DNA of 64,000 bases from Gemmatimonadota bacterium (GTDB lineage: Bacteria; Gemmatimonadota; Gemmatimonadetes; Gemmatimonadales; Gemmatimonadaceae): contig JAIUOB010000004.1 in assembly GCA_020161135.1 (NCBI GenBank), positions 620,001 through 684,000 of the forward strand, in the 5' to 3' direction. This document shows positions 56,055 to 64,000 of this stretch, piece by piece. Below the pieces are notes generated by a model. The model was not told the origin of the DNA and ran no database searches. It was given only the letters and a program-made list of their open reading frames with translations. Each line of letters opens with the position of its first letter. Position 1 is the first letter of the stretch. The position numbers and the translations under genes were made by a program.

Positions 56055-57386
56055 TCAGCGCGATGCCGGGAAGCTACGCGACGTCACGAGCGCCGCGTAG
56101 ACCAGTTGCTGTACCCGCGCCACGACATCGCTGGTATTCGGGAGCTGGTTGATCATCACCACCATCACCAGTCCCTCGGTCGGGTCGACCTTGTAGTTCG
56201 AGCCGTACGCGCCCGCCCATCCCCATGTACCCTTCGACGCGAGCCCCGTCGCGCCGTACTGCTCGATGGTCTCGAAGCCGAAGCCGTAGCCCGCGCCGGG
56301 GCCGCGCAGCGTGCCGATCTGGTTGGTGGTCATGAGCCCCACCGTGTGCGGCGCGAGGTAGCGTCGGCCATTCCACGCCCCACCGTGTGCGATCATCTGG
56401 AGGAACCGGGCGTAGTCGCGCGCGGTGGAGACCACCCCCGCGCCGCCGGCAAAGCTCACCCGCGGACCGTCCACATAGTGCCCCTGCCCCATCATGCCGG
56501 TGTCGGCACGCACCGCGCGGCCGTTGTCGCTGCGATACACCGTGACCAGCCGTTCGCGCTGCGCCGCTGGCACGAAATAGTGCGTGTCGCCCATGCCGAG
56601 CGGGCCGGTGAGGCGCGTACGCAGCGCGACATCGAGCGGCTGCCCGCCCACGCGTTCGACGACGCAACCGAGGATGTCGGTGTTGTAGCCGTAGACGTAC
56701 TGCTCGCCCGGCTGCGCGACGATGGGCAACGTGCCGAGGGTATCCATCGTGGTGCAGATCGGCTCCGTCCTGTTGGCGGTGTACCACCCCTGCCCCGCCG
56801 CCGGACCCAGCCCCTTCGCCCGATAGCGCTCGGCCACCAGCGGATCGGTGCCGTACGAAATGCCGGCACTGTGCGTGAGCAGGTCGCGCATGGTGATCGC
56901 GCGACGCGCGGGCACGAGGGCCGGACCTGTGTCGGTGCGCACCGCCACCATCGGGCGCGCGAACGTGGGCATGATGGTGCGCAGCGGTGTGGCCGGCGTG
57001 AGCCGTCCCTCCTCCATGAGCATCAGCACGAGGGCACTGGTGAGCGCCTTCGTCTGCGACGCGATGCGGAACATCGCGTCGGTGCGCATGGGACGCTTCG
57101 CCTCCCGGTCGCTCCACCCGGCCGCGTGTTCGTACGCCACCACGTCGTCGCGCAACACGAGCACCACCGCGCCGGCGATCTCCTCGCGCGCGACCGCCTG
57201 GGCCAGCAGCGAGTCGACGCGTGCAAGCCGCACGGGATCGAAGCCGAGACGGCGCGCCGTGGCCGCCGCCGCGGCCGGTGTGGTGGAGGCCTGCGCGTGC
57301 GACGCGAACGGCAGGATCACCGAGGCGGCCAGCGCGGCCGCGGCCGCGCCCGTGCGACGCAGGCGCCACGCGACGCGCGCGATCAC
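56055..57386 (-). CDS. Secreted serine hydrolase, beta-lactamase class C/esterase family VIII-like
   Basis: 443 aa, GTG start at 57386 overlapping the PEBP gene's stop by GTGA. Signal peptide (AAAAALAASVILPFASHAQA). The catalytic motif SxxK is S110-Q-T-K113 in FRIASQTKALTS. The second motif lies at about 232-235 as YGYN in QYVYGYNTDILGCVVERVGG, like the YSY(S/N)xD form of family VIII carboxylesterases. The KTG-like third motif is replaced near GTWGWAGAYGSNYKVDP. It is probably an esterase, D-aminopeptidase or transpeptidase-like enzyme acting in the periplasm; beta-lactam hydrolysis is not indicated. Confidence 0.92.
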   Translation of the reverse strand: MIARVAWRLRRTGAAAAALAASVILPFASHAQASTTPAAAAATARRLGFDPVRLARVDSLLAQAVAREEIAGAVVLVLRDDVVAYEHAAGWSDREAKRPMRTDAMFRIASQTKALTSALVLMLMEEGRLTPATPLRTIMPTFARPMVAVRTDTGPALVPARRAITMRDLLTHSAGISYGTDPLVAERYRAKGLGPAAGQGWYTANRTEPICTTMDTLGTLPIVAQPGEQYVYGYNTDILGCVVERVGGQPLDVALRTRLTGPLGMGDTHYFVPAAQRERLVTVYRSDNGRAVRADTGMMGQGHYVDGPRVSFAGGAGVVSTARDYARFLQMIAHGGAWNGRRYLAPHTVGLMTTNQIGTLRGPGAGYGFGFETIEQYGATGLASKGTWGWAGAYGSNYKVDPTEGLVMVVMINQLPNTSDVVARVQQLVYAALVTSRSFPASR

Positions 57387-57994
57387 GGCGCGGGCCGTCG
57401 GTAGAGCCCCACCAGGACGCCCTTCGCGCGCACATGCCCCGCGATGGCGGTCATGAGCGCCGCGCGTGTGTTGGCCGGCGGCAACGCCGTGGGCGCCTGC
57501 GTGAGCGGGATGTCCAGCGCGTACAGCTCGAAGACGTAGTGATGCGCCGGCCCGGTGGCGGGCGCCGCAGGGCCACGGTAGTACGGCCCGCTCACGCTCA
57601 CCTGGCGCGCACCGCCTGTCATGGTCGCGCCGCTCGGCACGCCCTCCGGCAGCGACGTCGCCGTGCCCGGGATGTTCCACACCAGCCAGTGCAGCACGTC
57701 GTCGGTGCCATCGCTCACGGCGGCATCGGCATCGTGCACCACCAGCAGGTAACTGCGCACCGAATCGGGCGCACCACTCCACGCGAGCGGCGGCGACACG
57801 TCACGCCCGGCCTGCGTGTACCGCTCGGGGATGATCCCCCCGTCGGTGAAGGCGGTGGAGGTGAGCGTCATCGTGCGAATGCCGCCGCGCCCCTGGGCAG
57901 CAAGCGCGTGTGGTGCCGCGAGCAGCACCGCGCCGACCGCCACGGCTGCCGCGGCGCGCAGTGTGCGCGCGAGACGGCGATCGCGATGTCCCAT
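57383..57994 (-). CDS. Secreted YbhB/YbcL-type (PEBP) protein
   Basis: 203 aa from ATG 57994; the 15-codon upstream extension has no support. A signal peptide (AAAAVAVGAVLLAAPHALAAQ) precedes the PEBP core: MTLTSTAFTDGGIIPERYTQAGRDVSPPLAWSGAPDSVRSYLLVVHDAD, then DDVLHWLVWNIPGTATSLPEGV, SGPYYRGPAAPATGPAHHYVFELYALD, matching the ligand-pocket motifs of bacterial PEBP proteins (DPDxP, GPxxP, HHYxF). Family members bind small molecules or inhibit proteases; the activity here is unknown. Sits 11 bases after the DUF1028 gene and overlaps the serine hydrolase gene. Confidence 0.92.
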   Translation of the reverse strand: MGHRDRRLARTLRAAAAVAVGAVLLAAPHALAAQGRGGIRTMTLTSTAFTDGGIIPERYTQAGRDVSPPLAWSGAPDSVRSYLLVVHDADAAVSDGTDDVLHWLVWNIPGTATSLPEGVPSGATMTGGARQVSVSGPYYRGPAAPATGPAHHYVFELYALDIPLTQAPTALPPANTRAALMTAIAGHVRAKGVLVGLYRRPAP

Positions 57995-58005
57995 CGTCGC
58001 GGCGC

Positions 58006-58863
58006 TCACTTGTACGACGCCGGCTGGGTGCGACGCCACGCATCGTAGCGCATGCGCAACGTCTTCACCGGATTGAGATTCTCCCCCGCCTTGATCGCGT
58101 TGGGGCCGGGCTGGTTGGGCTGCGCGACGGTGAGGTACATCGCGTACTTGCCATTGTTGTGCGAATCGCCGTTGGTGTCCGTGCGGTTCGACATGAGGAT
58201 GTACGCGACGTACGCCGTGCGCCCTTCACAGGGAATGGGCGGCGCGATGGAGTCGGCCGGGAGCGGCGGGCAGGTGCAGCGGCTGTCACCGCCGAAGCGG
58301 TCGGCCGTCTCGAGCGCCGCCATCACGCGATCGGTGAGCGCGCCCTTGGTCTGCAGGAACGCGCGCACCGCGTTCGGGATCACATCGCCGGTGCGCAGGA
58401 TGTTGCCCTGGATCGAGTACCAGATCTGCGTGCCCGGTACCTGCCCCTGGATGTCCTGCGTGACGTAGCCGTTGCCGAGCCCCGAGTGCCCCGCGCTGCG
58501 CCCCTGCAGGTCGAGAATGCCGAACTGCCGCGACTGGAACGCCGGATCGGCCGAGAGCATCTCGATGATGCGCTTGGGATCGGTGCCCTTCTGCAGCTCG
58601 CGGTAGACGAGCATCTGGTTGGCGTGTGTGCCGTCGACGCCCGCCTGACAGGCGGCCACGCCCTTGCCGGGCACCACGACGGCCTGCACACCCATGAGGA
58701 AGGCATCGTCGCGATCGACGCAGGTGGCCGACGCGATGACCACACGCCCGGTGGCCATGTCGACGGCGATCACCGACCAGGTGGCGTGCGCCGCACGCGG
58801 GAGGAGGAAGACGGCGAGGGCCACGCAGGCGTGACGGAGCGCGCGTCGGGAGAAGAGGGGCAT
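58006..58863 (-). CDS. Secreted DUF1028 (Ntn-hydrolase-like) protein
   Basis: 285 aa with a signal peptide (ACVALAVFLLPRAAHA). Cleavage after Ala27 exposes T28-W-S-V-I-A-V-D as the new N-terminus. DUF1028 proteins normally begin TFSIVA and have an Ntn-hydrolase fold in which an N-terminal Thr or Ser could be catalytic; here the exposed Thr would be formed by signal peptidase. Further family pattern: TGRVVIASATCV, GVQAVVVPGKGVAACQAGVDG, DLQGRSAGHSGLGN. Role unknown; likely a periplasmic amidohydrolase. First gene of the minus-strand group to the hybrid kinase. Confidence 0.9.
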   Translation of the reverse strand: MPLFSRRALRHACVALAVFLLPRAAHATWSVIAVDMATGRVVIASATCVDRDDAFLMGVQAVVVPGKGVAACQAGVDGTHANQMLVYRELQKGTDPKRIIEMLSADPAFQSRQFGILDLQGRSAGHSGLGNGYVTQDIQGQVPGTQIWYSIQGNILRTGDVIPNAVRAFLQTKGALTDRVMAALETADRFGGDSRCTCPPLPADSIAPPIPCEGRTAYVAYILMSNRTDTNGDSHNNGKYAMYLTVAQPNQPGPNAIKAGENLNPVKTLRMRYDAWRRTQPASYK

Positions 58864-59019
58864 GGCGGTGGGAGTGGGAGGGGACAGGGCTTCGCATCAT
58901 ATGGCACCACGGTCCGTCCCCGTCCAGTCTCGCGCGTCGGTCGACGGAGGCCGTATCTTCGGCCGGTTGTCCACCTCGCCGTGATGTTTCTCACCGAACC
59001 GGCCACGCCGGGAGCTGCC

Positions 59020-61275
59020 ATGCTCACTGCCCGCAGTGCACGACGCCTCGCCGCCCTGGTCGTCGCCACCCTCACGACCGCGCCGCTGGGCGCGCAGGGC
59101 GCGCCTGCTGCGGCCACGTTCACGCTCGAGGACCTGCTCGACACCCGGACGACGGCCATGGGTGACATGACCGCGGACGGCCGTCATGTCGTGGCGTTCA
59201 TGGCACGGCCGCGCACCAGCATGGGCGTCGACTACAACCGCAGCTTCGGCGACCCCACCTACGCCGCGCCCACGCGCCGCGAGAGCGTGGTCATCGACAC
59301 GCGCACCGGTGTGGCCACGCCACTCTTCGCCGAGCCGCGCGTGATCGGCGCGACGGCGTGGGCGCCCGACGGCAAGCGCCTCGCCGTCCTCGTGCAGCGC
59401 GACGACGATCGCTACGACGTGCTGCTGTGGGATCCGGCCACGCGTCGCACGACGCCGGTGCGCACGCCTGCCGGCCGCTACGCCTTCGCGGGCAGCCGCG
59501 TGCGGTGGTCGCCGGATGGCAGCGCGCTGTTCGTCTCACTGCGCAGCGACGCGTGGCGCACGAAGGCCGCCGCCGAGTTCGCGCGGCTCACGGTGGGGCC
59601 GCGCATCGTGCAGTCCAGCAGCGAGCCATTTCTCGCGTGGAACGGCCTGCAGCGCCTCGGCACGATCGAGTCACTGGTGAAGTTCGACCTCAGGACCGGC
59701 GCCGCCACCGACGTGCTCCCGGAGGCGATGCGGCAGCAGTGGCTGGTCACGCGGGACGCGCAGCGCGTGGTCTACACCGAGGATGCCACCACCAAGACCG
59801 ACTACGACGTGATCGGGGGCAGCGAGCAGAAGCTGTTCGTGCGCGACGTGGACGGTGGCACGCCGCGCCAACTCTTCGCGTCACTGCGCAACGTGCGCCT
59901 CGTCTGGGATCGCGCGCTGCTGCGCTACGCTTGGCTGCAGGGCGACCAGCTCATGCTGGGCACGCTCGCCGATACGGCGCGGGTGCGCCTCGCCGGCGAC
60001 ACCACTCCGCGCACCGACACGACCGCCGCAACGCGCGCCCGTCGTGCGCGCGAGCGCTTCACGCCGGTGGCGTTCGTCGAGGGCAGCGCGCCGGCCCTCG
60101 TGGCCACCAACGCCGAGGGGGCGTGGCTCATCGACCTCGCCACGCGGCAGCGCACGCGCCTCGTGGCCAGCAGTGACTCGCAGCCCGCCACGCCGCGCGT
60201 GCGCTATGTGGGTGCGCTGCAGGACGGTACGCACGTGCTGCTGGCGCTCGAGTCGCGCACGGCGTGGCAGCGCGCCATCGCCCGCTTCGATCGCAGCACC
60301 GGGCGGCTCGACACGCTGTGGCAGGGCACACAGCTCTTCGGTGGCACCACGGTGAGCGAGAACGGCAGCACCGTGGTGCTGAGCGGCGGCGACGGCAACC
60401 GTCCCGGCGACCTGTGGGCACTCGACGCCTCCGCGGGCGCCCTGCGGCGGCTCACCAACGCCAACCCCACGCTCGCCGCCAAGGCGCTCGGCCCGACCGA
60501 ACTGCTCACGTATCTCGACGCGGATGGCCAGCGCGAGTTCGGGGTGGTGCACTACCCCACCGGGTACGTGAAGGGACGCGCGTATCCCACGGTGTTCATC
60601 ATCTACGAGGACTTCTTCGCCGACAGCTGGGACGGGCTCGCCAACCTGCTCAACGCGCAGGGCTATGTCGTGGTCAAGCCGTCGGTGCGCTTCGACATCG
60701 GCTACCCGGGCGAGGCGTGGGTGAAGGGAGTCACCGCCGCCGCCAACAAGCTCATCGAGATGGGCGTCGCCGACAGCACGAAGCTCGGGGTGCAGGGCAC
60801 CAGCTACGGCGGCTATGCCACGAACCTGCTCATCACGCAGACCAACCGCTTCAAGGCGGCCATCAACGTGAGCGGCAAGGTGGACGTGATCAGCTTCTAC
60901 ACCGACTCCCCACGACTCGGTGTGCGCAACGTGCACGCGGCCGAGAAAAGCCAGGACCGGTTGGGCGCGACGCTGTGGGAGCAGCCGCAGAAGTACATCG
61001 CGCAGTCGGCCATCATGTACGCCGACCGCATCAAGACGCCGCTGCTGCTCATGACCGGTGAGCTCGATGGCAACGTGCCGGCCCTCAACACGCGCGAGAT
61101 GTACTACGCACTGCGCCGGCTCGGGAAGGAGGTCACCTGGGTGACGTACGCGAAGGGCGGACATGGCACGCCGCTCTCGAGCCTCGACGACTGGACCGAC
61201 TTCTACACCCGCACCCTCGACTGGTGGGCTCGCTGGCTCAAGAACGCGCCGGCGACCGCTCCCCGGGGTCCGTGA
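59020..61275 (+). CDS. Secreted S9-family prolyl oligopeptidase-type serine peptidase
   Basis: 751 aa from ATG 59020 with GGAG just upstream; an earlier in-frame ATG at 58984 has none. A signal peptide (LAALVVATLTTAPLGAQ) is followed by a beta-propeller (about 40-500) of the TolB/DPP type (FMARPRTSMGVDYNRS, ATAWAPDGKRLAVLVQRDDDRYDVLLWD). The C-terminal alpha/beta-hydrolase carries the catalytic triad: Ser595 in GTSYGGY, Asp683 in GELDGNVP and His715 in GGHGTP. Probably hydrolyses peptides in the periplasm or outside. Its 3' end overlaps the convergent kinase gene by 38 bases. Confidence 0.95.
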   Translation: MLTARSARRLAALVVATLTTAPLGAQGAPAAATFTLEDLLDTRTTAMGDMTADGRHVVAFMARPRTSMGVDYNRSFGDPTYAAPTRRESVVIDTRTGVATPLFAEPRVIGATAWAPDGKRLAVLVQRDDDRYDVLLWDPATRRTTPVRTPAGRYAFAGSRVRWSPDGSALFVSLRSDAWRTKAAAEFARLTVGPRIVQSSSEPFLAWNGLQRLGTIESLVKFDLRTGAATDVLPEAMRQQWLVTRDAQRVVYTEDATTKTDYDVIGGSEQKLFVRDVDGGTPRQLFASLRNVRLVWDRALLRYAWLQGDQLMLGTLADTARVRLAGDTTPRTDTTAATRARRARERFTPVAFVEGSAPALVATNAEGAWLIDLATRQRTRLVASSDSQPATPRVRYVGALQDGTHVLLALESRTAWQRAIARFDRSTGRLDTLWQGTQLFGGTTVSENGSTVVLSGGDGNRPGDLWALDASAGALRRLTNANPTLAAKALGPTELLTYLDADGQREFGVVHYPTGYVKGRAYPTVFIIYEDFFADSWDGLANLLNAQGYVVVKPSVRFDIGYPGEAWVKGVTAAANKLIEMGVADSTKLGVQGTSYGGYATNLLITQTNRFKAAINVSGKVDVISFYTDSPRLGVRNVHAAEKSQDRLGATLWEQPQKYIAQSAIMYADRIKTPLLLMTGELDGNVPALNTREMYYALRRLGKEVTWVTYAKGGHGTPLSSLDDWTDFYTRTLDWWARWLKNAPATAPRGP

Positions 61276-62776
61276 GCGAATCAGGCGCGGAGGCGGACGG
61301 CAGGTTGAAGTGGGAGCGCAGCAGTTCGCGCATCGCGTTGGCCACGTCGTCCTCCATGGCGAACAGGTTGCCGCGCTCCCCCTCCATGCGGTCGGCGAAG
61401 AGGGTGAAGCCATCGGCGGCGTTCACGAGACGCACCGTGAGCCGCACGGTGTTGCGCTCCACCTCGACGACGCCCTCCACCAACGTGCGCACCGGCATGC
61501 GTGCCGTGTCGCCGGCCGCGATGCGCTTCTGCAGCGCCTCGGATGCCGCGCGCGAGCTCACCTTGAGCCCCGGCTCGCGTGAGAGCGCGTCGGTGATCGC
61601 GTCGGCGATCGCCTGCGCCGCGAACGCCTGCGTGCTGTCGGCACTCAGGTAGGCAAACGGCAGCACGGCCACACTGGGCATGGTGTCCGGCGCGAGCGCC
61701 ATGAGCGGCGTGGCCGCCCCGGCGTTGGCACTGTCACCATTGCGCGTGCCCACGAACCACGCTGTCACCGCAAGCACGGCCGCCCCGGCGAGGGCCAGCA
61801 CACCGCGGAGGCGCGCCCGCGCCGGCGTCGCCTGCTCACCCGTGAGCAGGCGCAACGCACCACTCACCGACGTGCCGTCGCTGACCGGCGTGAAGCCGCC
61901 ACTCATCATCTGCGGATCGTCGAGCGCCTCGACCAGCGCGGCCGCAGAGGACGGACGCCGCGCGGCGTCCTTCTCCAGGCACTGCATGACGAGCGCCGCG
62001 AGCGCCTGCGGCACATCGGCACGCCGCCGCTGCACCGGCTCCGGCGTCTCCGTGATGTGCGCCGCCATGACCTGCTGCGGCGAGCGTCCCGCGAACGGCA
62101 GCGTCCCGGTGAGCATCTCGTACGCGACGATGCCGAGCGCGTAGAGATCCATCGGGTAGGAGGCGTTCGGATCGGCGGCGACCTGCTCGGGCGCCATGTA
62201 CGCCGGCGTCCCGAGCGAAACGCCCTCGGTGGTCGTCGCACCCGTAGGGTGTGCGGCGCCCGACGCGTGCGAGCGCGCATGGCGTGCCTCGGCGAAGGCC
62301 TTCGCCACGCCGAAGTCCGCCACCACGGCCGCGTCGCCCGCCAGCAGCACGTTGTCCGGCTTGATGTCGCGGTGCACGATGCCGCGCGCGTGCGCGACGG
62401 CCAGCGCGCGCGCGACGTCGCGCAAAATGCGCACCGTGTCCACGATGGGCATGGGGCCGCGCTGCAGGCGTGCGCGCAGGTTCTCCCCTTCGATGAAGGG
62501 CATCGAGAACCACGGCAGCCCATCCATCTCGCCCGTGTCGAGCACCGGCACGATGGCCGGATGCTGCAACGCCGCCGCCGTGAGGATCTCACGACGGAAG
62601 CGCTCGACGCTCACCCCCGCGCCCAGCTCCTGTCGCAGCACCTTGATGGCCACACGCCGGTCGAGACGCCGGTCGTACGCCACGTACACACGCGACATGC
62701 CGCCGCCGCCGAGCTCGCGCTCGAGGACGAAGGCATCTCCCAAATGGCGTTGTACGTCGTCGGCGAGGAGTGGCAT
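61238..62776 (-). CDS. Membrane Ser/Thr protein kinase with TolB/FlgO-like outer domain
   Basis: 512 aa. Kinase domain about 15-280: Gly loop ELGGGGMSRVY (21-31), Lys45 in VAIKV, HRD 135-137, DFG 154-156, APE in GTPAYMAPEQV. A single membrane helix (LRGVLALAGAAVLAVTAWFVG, about 323-343) is followed by an outside part (about 355-480) of the TolB N-terminal/FlgO type: PSVAVLPFAYLSADSTQAFAAQAIADAITDALSREPGLKVSSRAASEALQ and LVEGVVEVERNTVRLTVRLVN. This kinase-TM-TolB layout is common in gemmatimonads and acidobacteria. Signal sensing by the outer part and phosphorylation of cytoplasmic proteins is inferred. Confidence 0.95.
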   Translation of the reverse strand: MPLLADDVQRHLGDAFVLERELGGGGMSRVYVAYDRRLDRRVAIKVLRQELGAGVSVERFRREILTAAALQHPAIVPVLDTGEMDGLPWFSMPFIEGENLRARLQRGPMPIVDTVRILRDVARALAVAHARGIVHRDIKPDNVLLAGDAAVVADFGVAKAFAEARHARSHASGAAHPTGATTTEGVSLGTPAYMAPEQVAADPNASYPMDLYALGIVAYEMLTGTLPFAGRSPQQVMAAHITETPEPVQRRRADVPQALAALVMQCLEKDAARRPSSAAALVEALDDPQMMSGGFTPVSDGTSVSGALRLLTGEQATPARARLRGVLALAGAAVLAVTAWFVGTRNGDSANAGAATPLMALAPDTMPSVAVLPFAYLSADSTQAFAAQAIADAITDALSREPGLKVSSRAASEALQKRIAAGDTARMPVRTLVEGVVEVERNTVRLTVRLVNAADGFTLFADRMEGERGNLFAMEDDVANAMRELLRSHFNLPSASAPDSLTDPGERSPARS

Positions 62777-62861
62777 CGTTGGTGAGACACCCCGAACCGG
62801 GCGAAACGTTTCGTCGGCGTCATGCGCCCGGCGCCGAGGCGTGAATCGGGGCCGAACGACA

Positions 62862-62888
62862 ACGGCCCGTCACCAGGGGACGGGCCGT
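62862..62888. terminator. Terminator-like hairpin
   Basis: Arms 62862-62871 and 62879-62888 form a 10-bp perfect stem with a 7-base loop. No T-run follows on either strand. It lies 50 bases after the 60-aa gene and 86 bases upstream of the kinase start. Confidence 0.45.
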
Positions 62889-62937
62889 CGAAACACTCAC
62901 ACAGGACGCGCCGATACGGCGCGACATCGCGGCCCGC

Positions 62938-63120
62938 TCAGGCGCGCGCCGGCCCCATGATGTTGCGGCTGAAGAGCGCGATCACGATCGCGATGATGGC
63001 GATCTGTCCGATCGGGCCCACTGCGAGGATGCCCTGGAAGATCAGCGAGATCAGCGTGAGCGGCAGCTTGAGAATCGGCAGCAGCCAGTCGGCGTTCGCC
63101 GGATAGGAAAAGAACGGCAT
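62938..63120 (-). CDS. Very small membrane protein
   Basis: 60 aa, two hydrophobic stretches (WLLPILKLPLTLISLIFQGILAV; PIGQIAIIAIVIALF) with a short polar tip between them, and a short basic tail (SRNIMGPARA). There is no family that I recognise and no ribosome binding site. It is supported by the codon pattern and by the absence of a competing gene on the other strand. Possible roles include a small regulatory or scaffold protein, as with other bacterial small membrane proteins. Uncertain as a real gene. Confidence 0.55.
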   Translation of the reverse strand: MPFFSYPANADWLLPILKLPLTLISLIFQGILAVGPIGQIAIIAIVIALFSRNIMGPARA

Positions 63121-63186
63121 CAGGGTCTCGGCTAAGGGTCCGCGCGAAGTGTAAGGGGGTCGGGGAGGGGCCGGAAGCCGCGCCCG

Positions 63187-64000
63187 TCAGCCCTGCGAGG
63201 CCGGGTGGGCCGGCGGGGCCCCGACCACGTGCCGGGCCAGCACGCCATAGTCGTACGCCCCGAACCCCTCGGCCACCGCCGCATCCATCTGGGCCGCGAC
63301 GCCGGGGAGGACGGCCATCGGGCGGTCGCCGGCCGTCTCCAGCATGAGGCGCACGTCCTTGCGGGCCATGACCAGCTCGAACGACGCGGCGAAGTCGCCG
63401 GCCGCCATCTTCCTGCCGCGCCCCTTGAGGATGCTCCCCGGGTCGAAGATCTCGAGCAGCGTCAAGGCGTTGGCCGGTGACACCCCGCGTCCGGCGGCGA
63501 TGGTGAACACGTCGGACAGCAGGGCGCCCATGCCGATGATGAACGCGTTCCCCATCAGCTTGTACGCGGCCGCGAGGTCGGGCTGCTCCCCCCAGAACAC
63601 GACCCGCGCGGCCTGTGCTTCGAGCGCCGGCTTCACCCGTTCGAACAGGGCGGTGGGGCCCGAGACCATGATGCTCCCCTGCGCCTGACGCGCGGCCGCC
63701 GGGCCGATGAACACCGGCGCGTGCAGGTAGGCGACGCCGCTGGCATTGAGGCGCACGACGCGGTCGGCGGTGAGCGCCGGCTGCGTAGTGGTGTGGTCGA
63801 CGATGATGGCGCCAGCCGGCAGGGCATCGCGCAGCCTGGCGACGATCTCCTCGACCACCGCGTCGTCCTTGAGCACCAGGTGGACGCGCTCCGCACCGCG
63901 GACCGCGTCGGACGGCGAGTCGGCCACCGTGGCGCCGAAGCGGGTGAGCGCCTCCGCCTTGGCGCGGGTGCGGTTCCAGACGGTCACCGTGTCGCCGCGC
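63187..64000 (-). CDS. Beta-hydroxyacid (3-hydroxyisobutyrate-type) dehydrogenase, partial (5' end outside window)
   Basis: At least 266 aa visible; the frame runs past the right edge and the N-terminal dinucleotide-binding GxGxMG is missing, so it starts outside. Seen: VTVWNRTRAKAEALTRFGATVADSPSDAV (second part of the Rossmann fold), VDHTTTQP (position of the DxST substrate motif), a GPAAARQAQGSIMVSG segment, AAAYKLMGNAFIIG with the catalytic Lys and Asn (KLxxN), and a C-terminal alpha-helical part to FGAYDYGVLARHV. NAD(P)+-dependent oxidation of 3-hydroxy acids or reduction of aldehydes is likely; substrate unknown. Confidence 0.9.
   Translation of the reverse strand, partial: RGDTVTVWNRTRAKAEALTRFGATVADSPSDAVRGAERVHLVLKDDAVVEEIVARLRDALPAGAIIVDHTTTQPALTADRVVRLNASGVAYLHAPVFIGPAAARQAQGSIMVSGPTALFERVKPALEAQAARVVFWGEQPDLAAAYKLMGNAFIIGMGALLSDVFTIAAGRGVSPANALTLLEIFDPGSILKGRGRKMAAGDFAASFELVMARKDVRLMLETAGDRPMAVLPGVAAQMDAAVAEGFGAYDYGVLARHVVGAPPAHPASQG

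Noticed and set aside
56055..57386. Beta-lactam resistance gene
   Set aside because: The SxxK motif is shared by many esterases and peptidases; the other motifs fit family VIII esterases better than class C beta-lactamases, so resistance should not be claimed.

Overview
The window looks like chromosome of a Gemmatimonadota bacterium, probably Gemmatimonadaceae. This is inferred from very high GC, SusC/SusD and Oar-like TonB receptors, a PorV/PorQ protein, GWxTD and DUF1343 proteins, secreted S9 peptidase and serine hydrolase, and a short FCB-type sigma-70 factor. No database search was run. I see no insertion sequence, prophage, integrase, CRISPR array or rRNA.

Layout. 1-8480 (minus): a Spy-like secreted protein, a polytopic His-rich membrane protein, two lipoproteins and a SusD/SusC nutrient-uptake pair. 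8981-9700: an outer-membrane-type protein. 9878-13440 (plus): a GWxTD lipoprotein-like protein coupled to a secreted repeat protein. 13506-23953 (minus): a five-gene envelope operon (TonB receptor, 1463-aa protein with a T9SS-type C-terminus, PorV, barrel protein, lipoprotein). 24552-25541: a LytTR regulator with a degenerate receiver. 25705-29882 (minus): atpA-atpG-atpD-atpC, an F1 cluster without delta or Fo genes, behind a promoter that overlaps a perfect CRP-type dyad. 30018-32124 (minus): MlaF-like ATPase, Nudix hydrolase and AraC-type regulator, translationally coupled. 32251-33138: primary-type sigma factor. 33460-34054 (plus): five tRNAs (Ala, Gly, Val, Arg, Pro) with a promoter and a terminator.

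34146-35435 (plus) is a DAACS transporter. 35404-44774 (minus) is one long operon: TetR, TolC-like, HlyD-like, two ABC ATPases, two ABC-2 permeases and, last, a family B DNA polymerase. Its single promoter lies over an imperfect dyad next to tetR. 44835-48630 holds two NamZ-type (DUF1343) muramidase homologues, one without and one with a signal peptide, on either side of a cation/proton antiporter. 48734-51553: Oar-like TonB receptor. 51610-58863 (minus): hybrid histidine kinase with a periplasmic propeller, a small membrane protein, a serine hydrolase, a PEBP protein and a secreted DUF1028 protein. 59020-61275 (plus): S9 peptidase. 61238-62776 (minus): membrane Ser/Thr kinase. The window ends with a tiny membrane protein and a partial beta-hydroxyacid dehydrogenase.

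The region mixes core functions (ATP synthase, sigma factor, tRNAs) with a heavily envelope-oriented gene set: TonB uptake, cell-wall turnover, efflux and secreted hydrolases. Many neighbours overlap by the 4-bp ATGA or GTGA arrangement, so translational coupling is common. Long stop-free reading frames antisense to real genes are frequent because of the GC-rich third positions and were not annotated.
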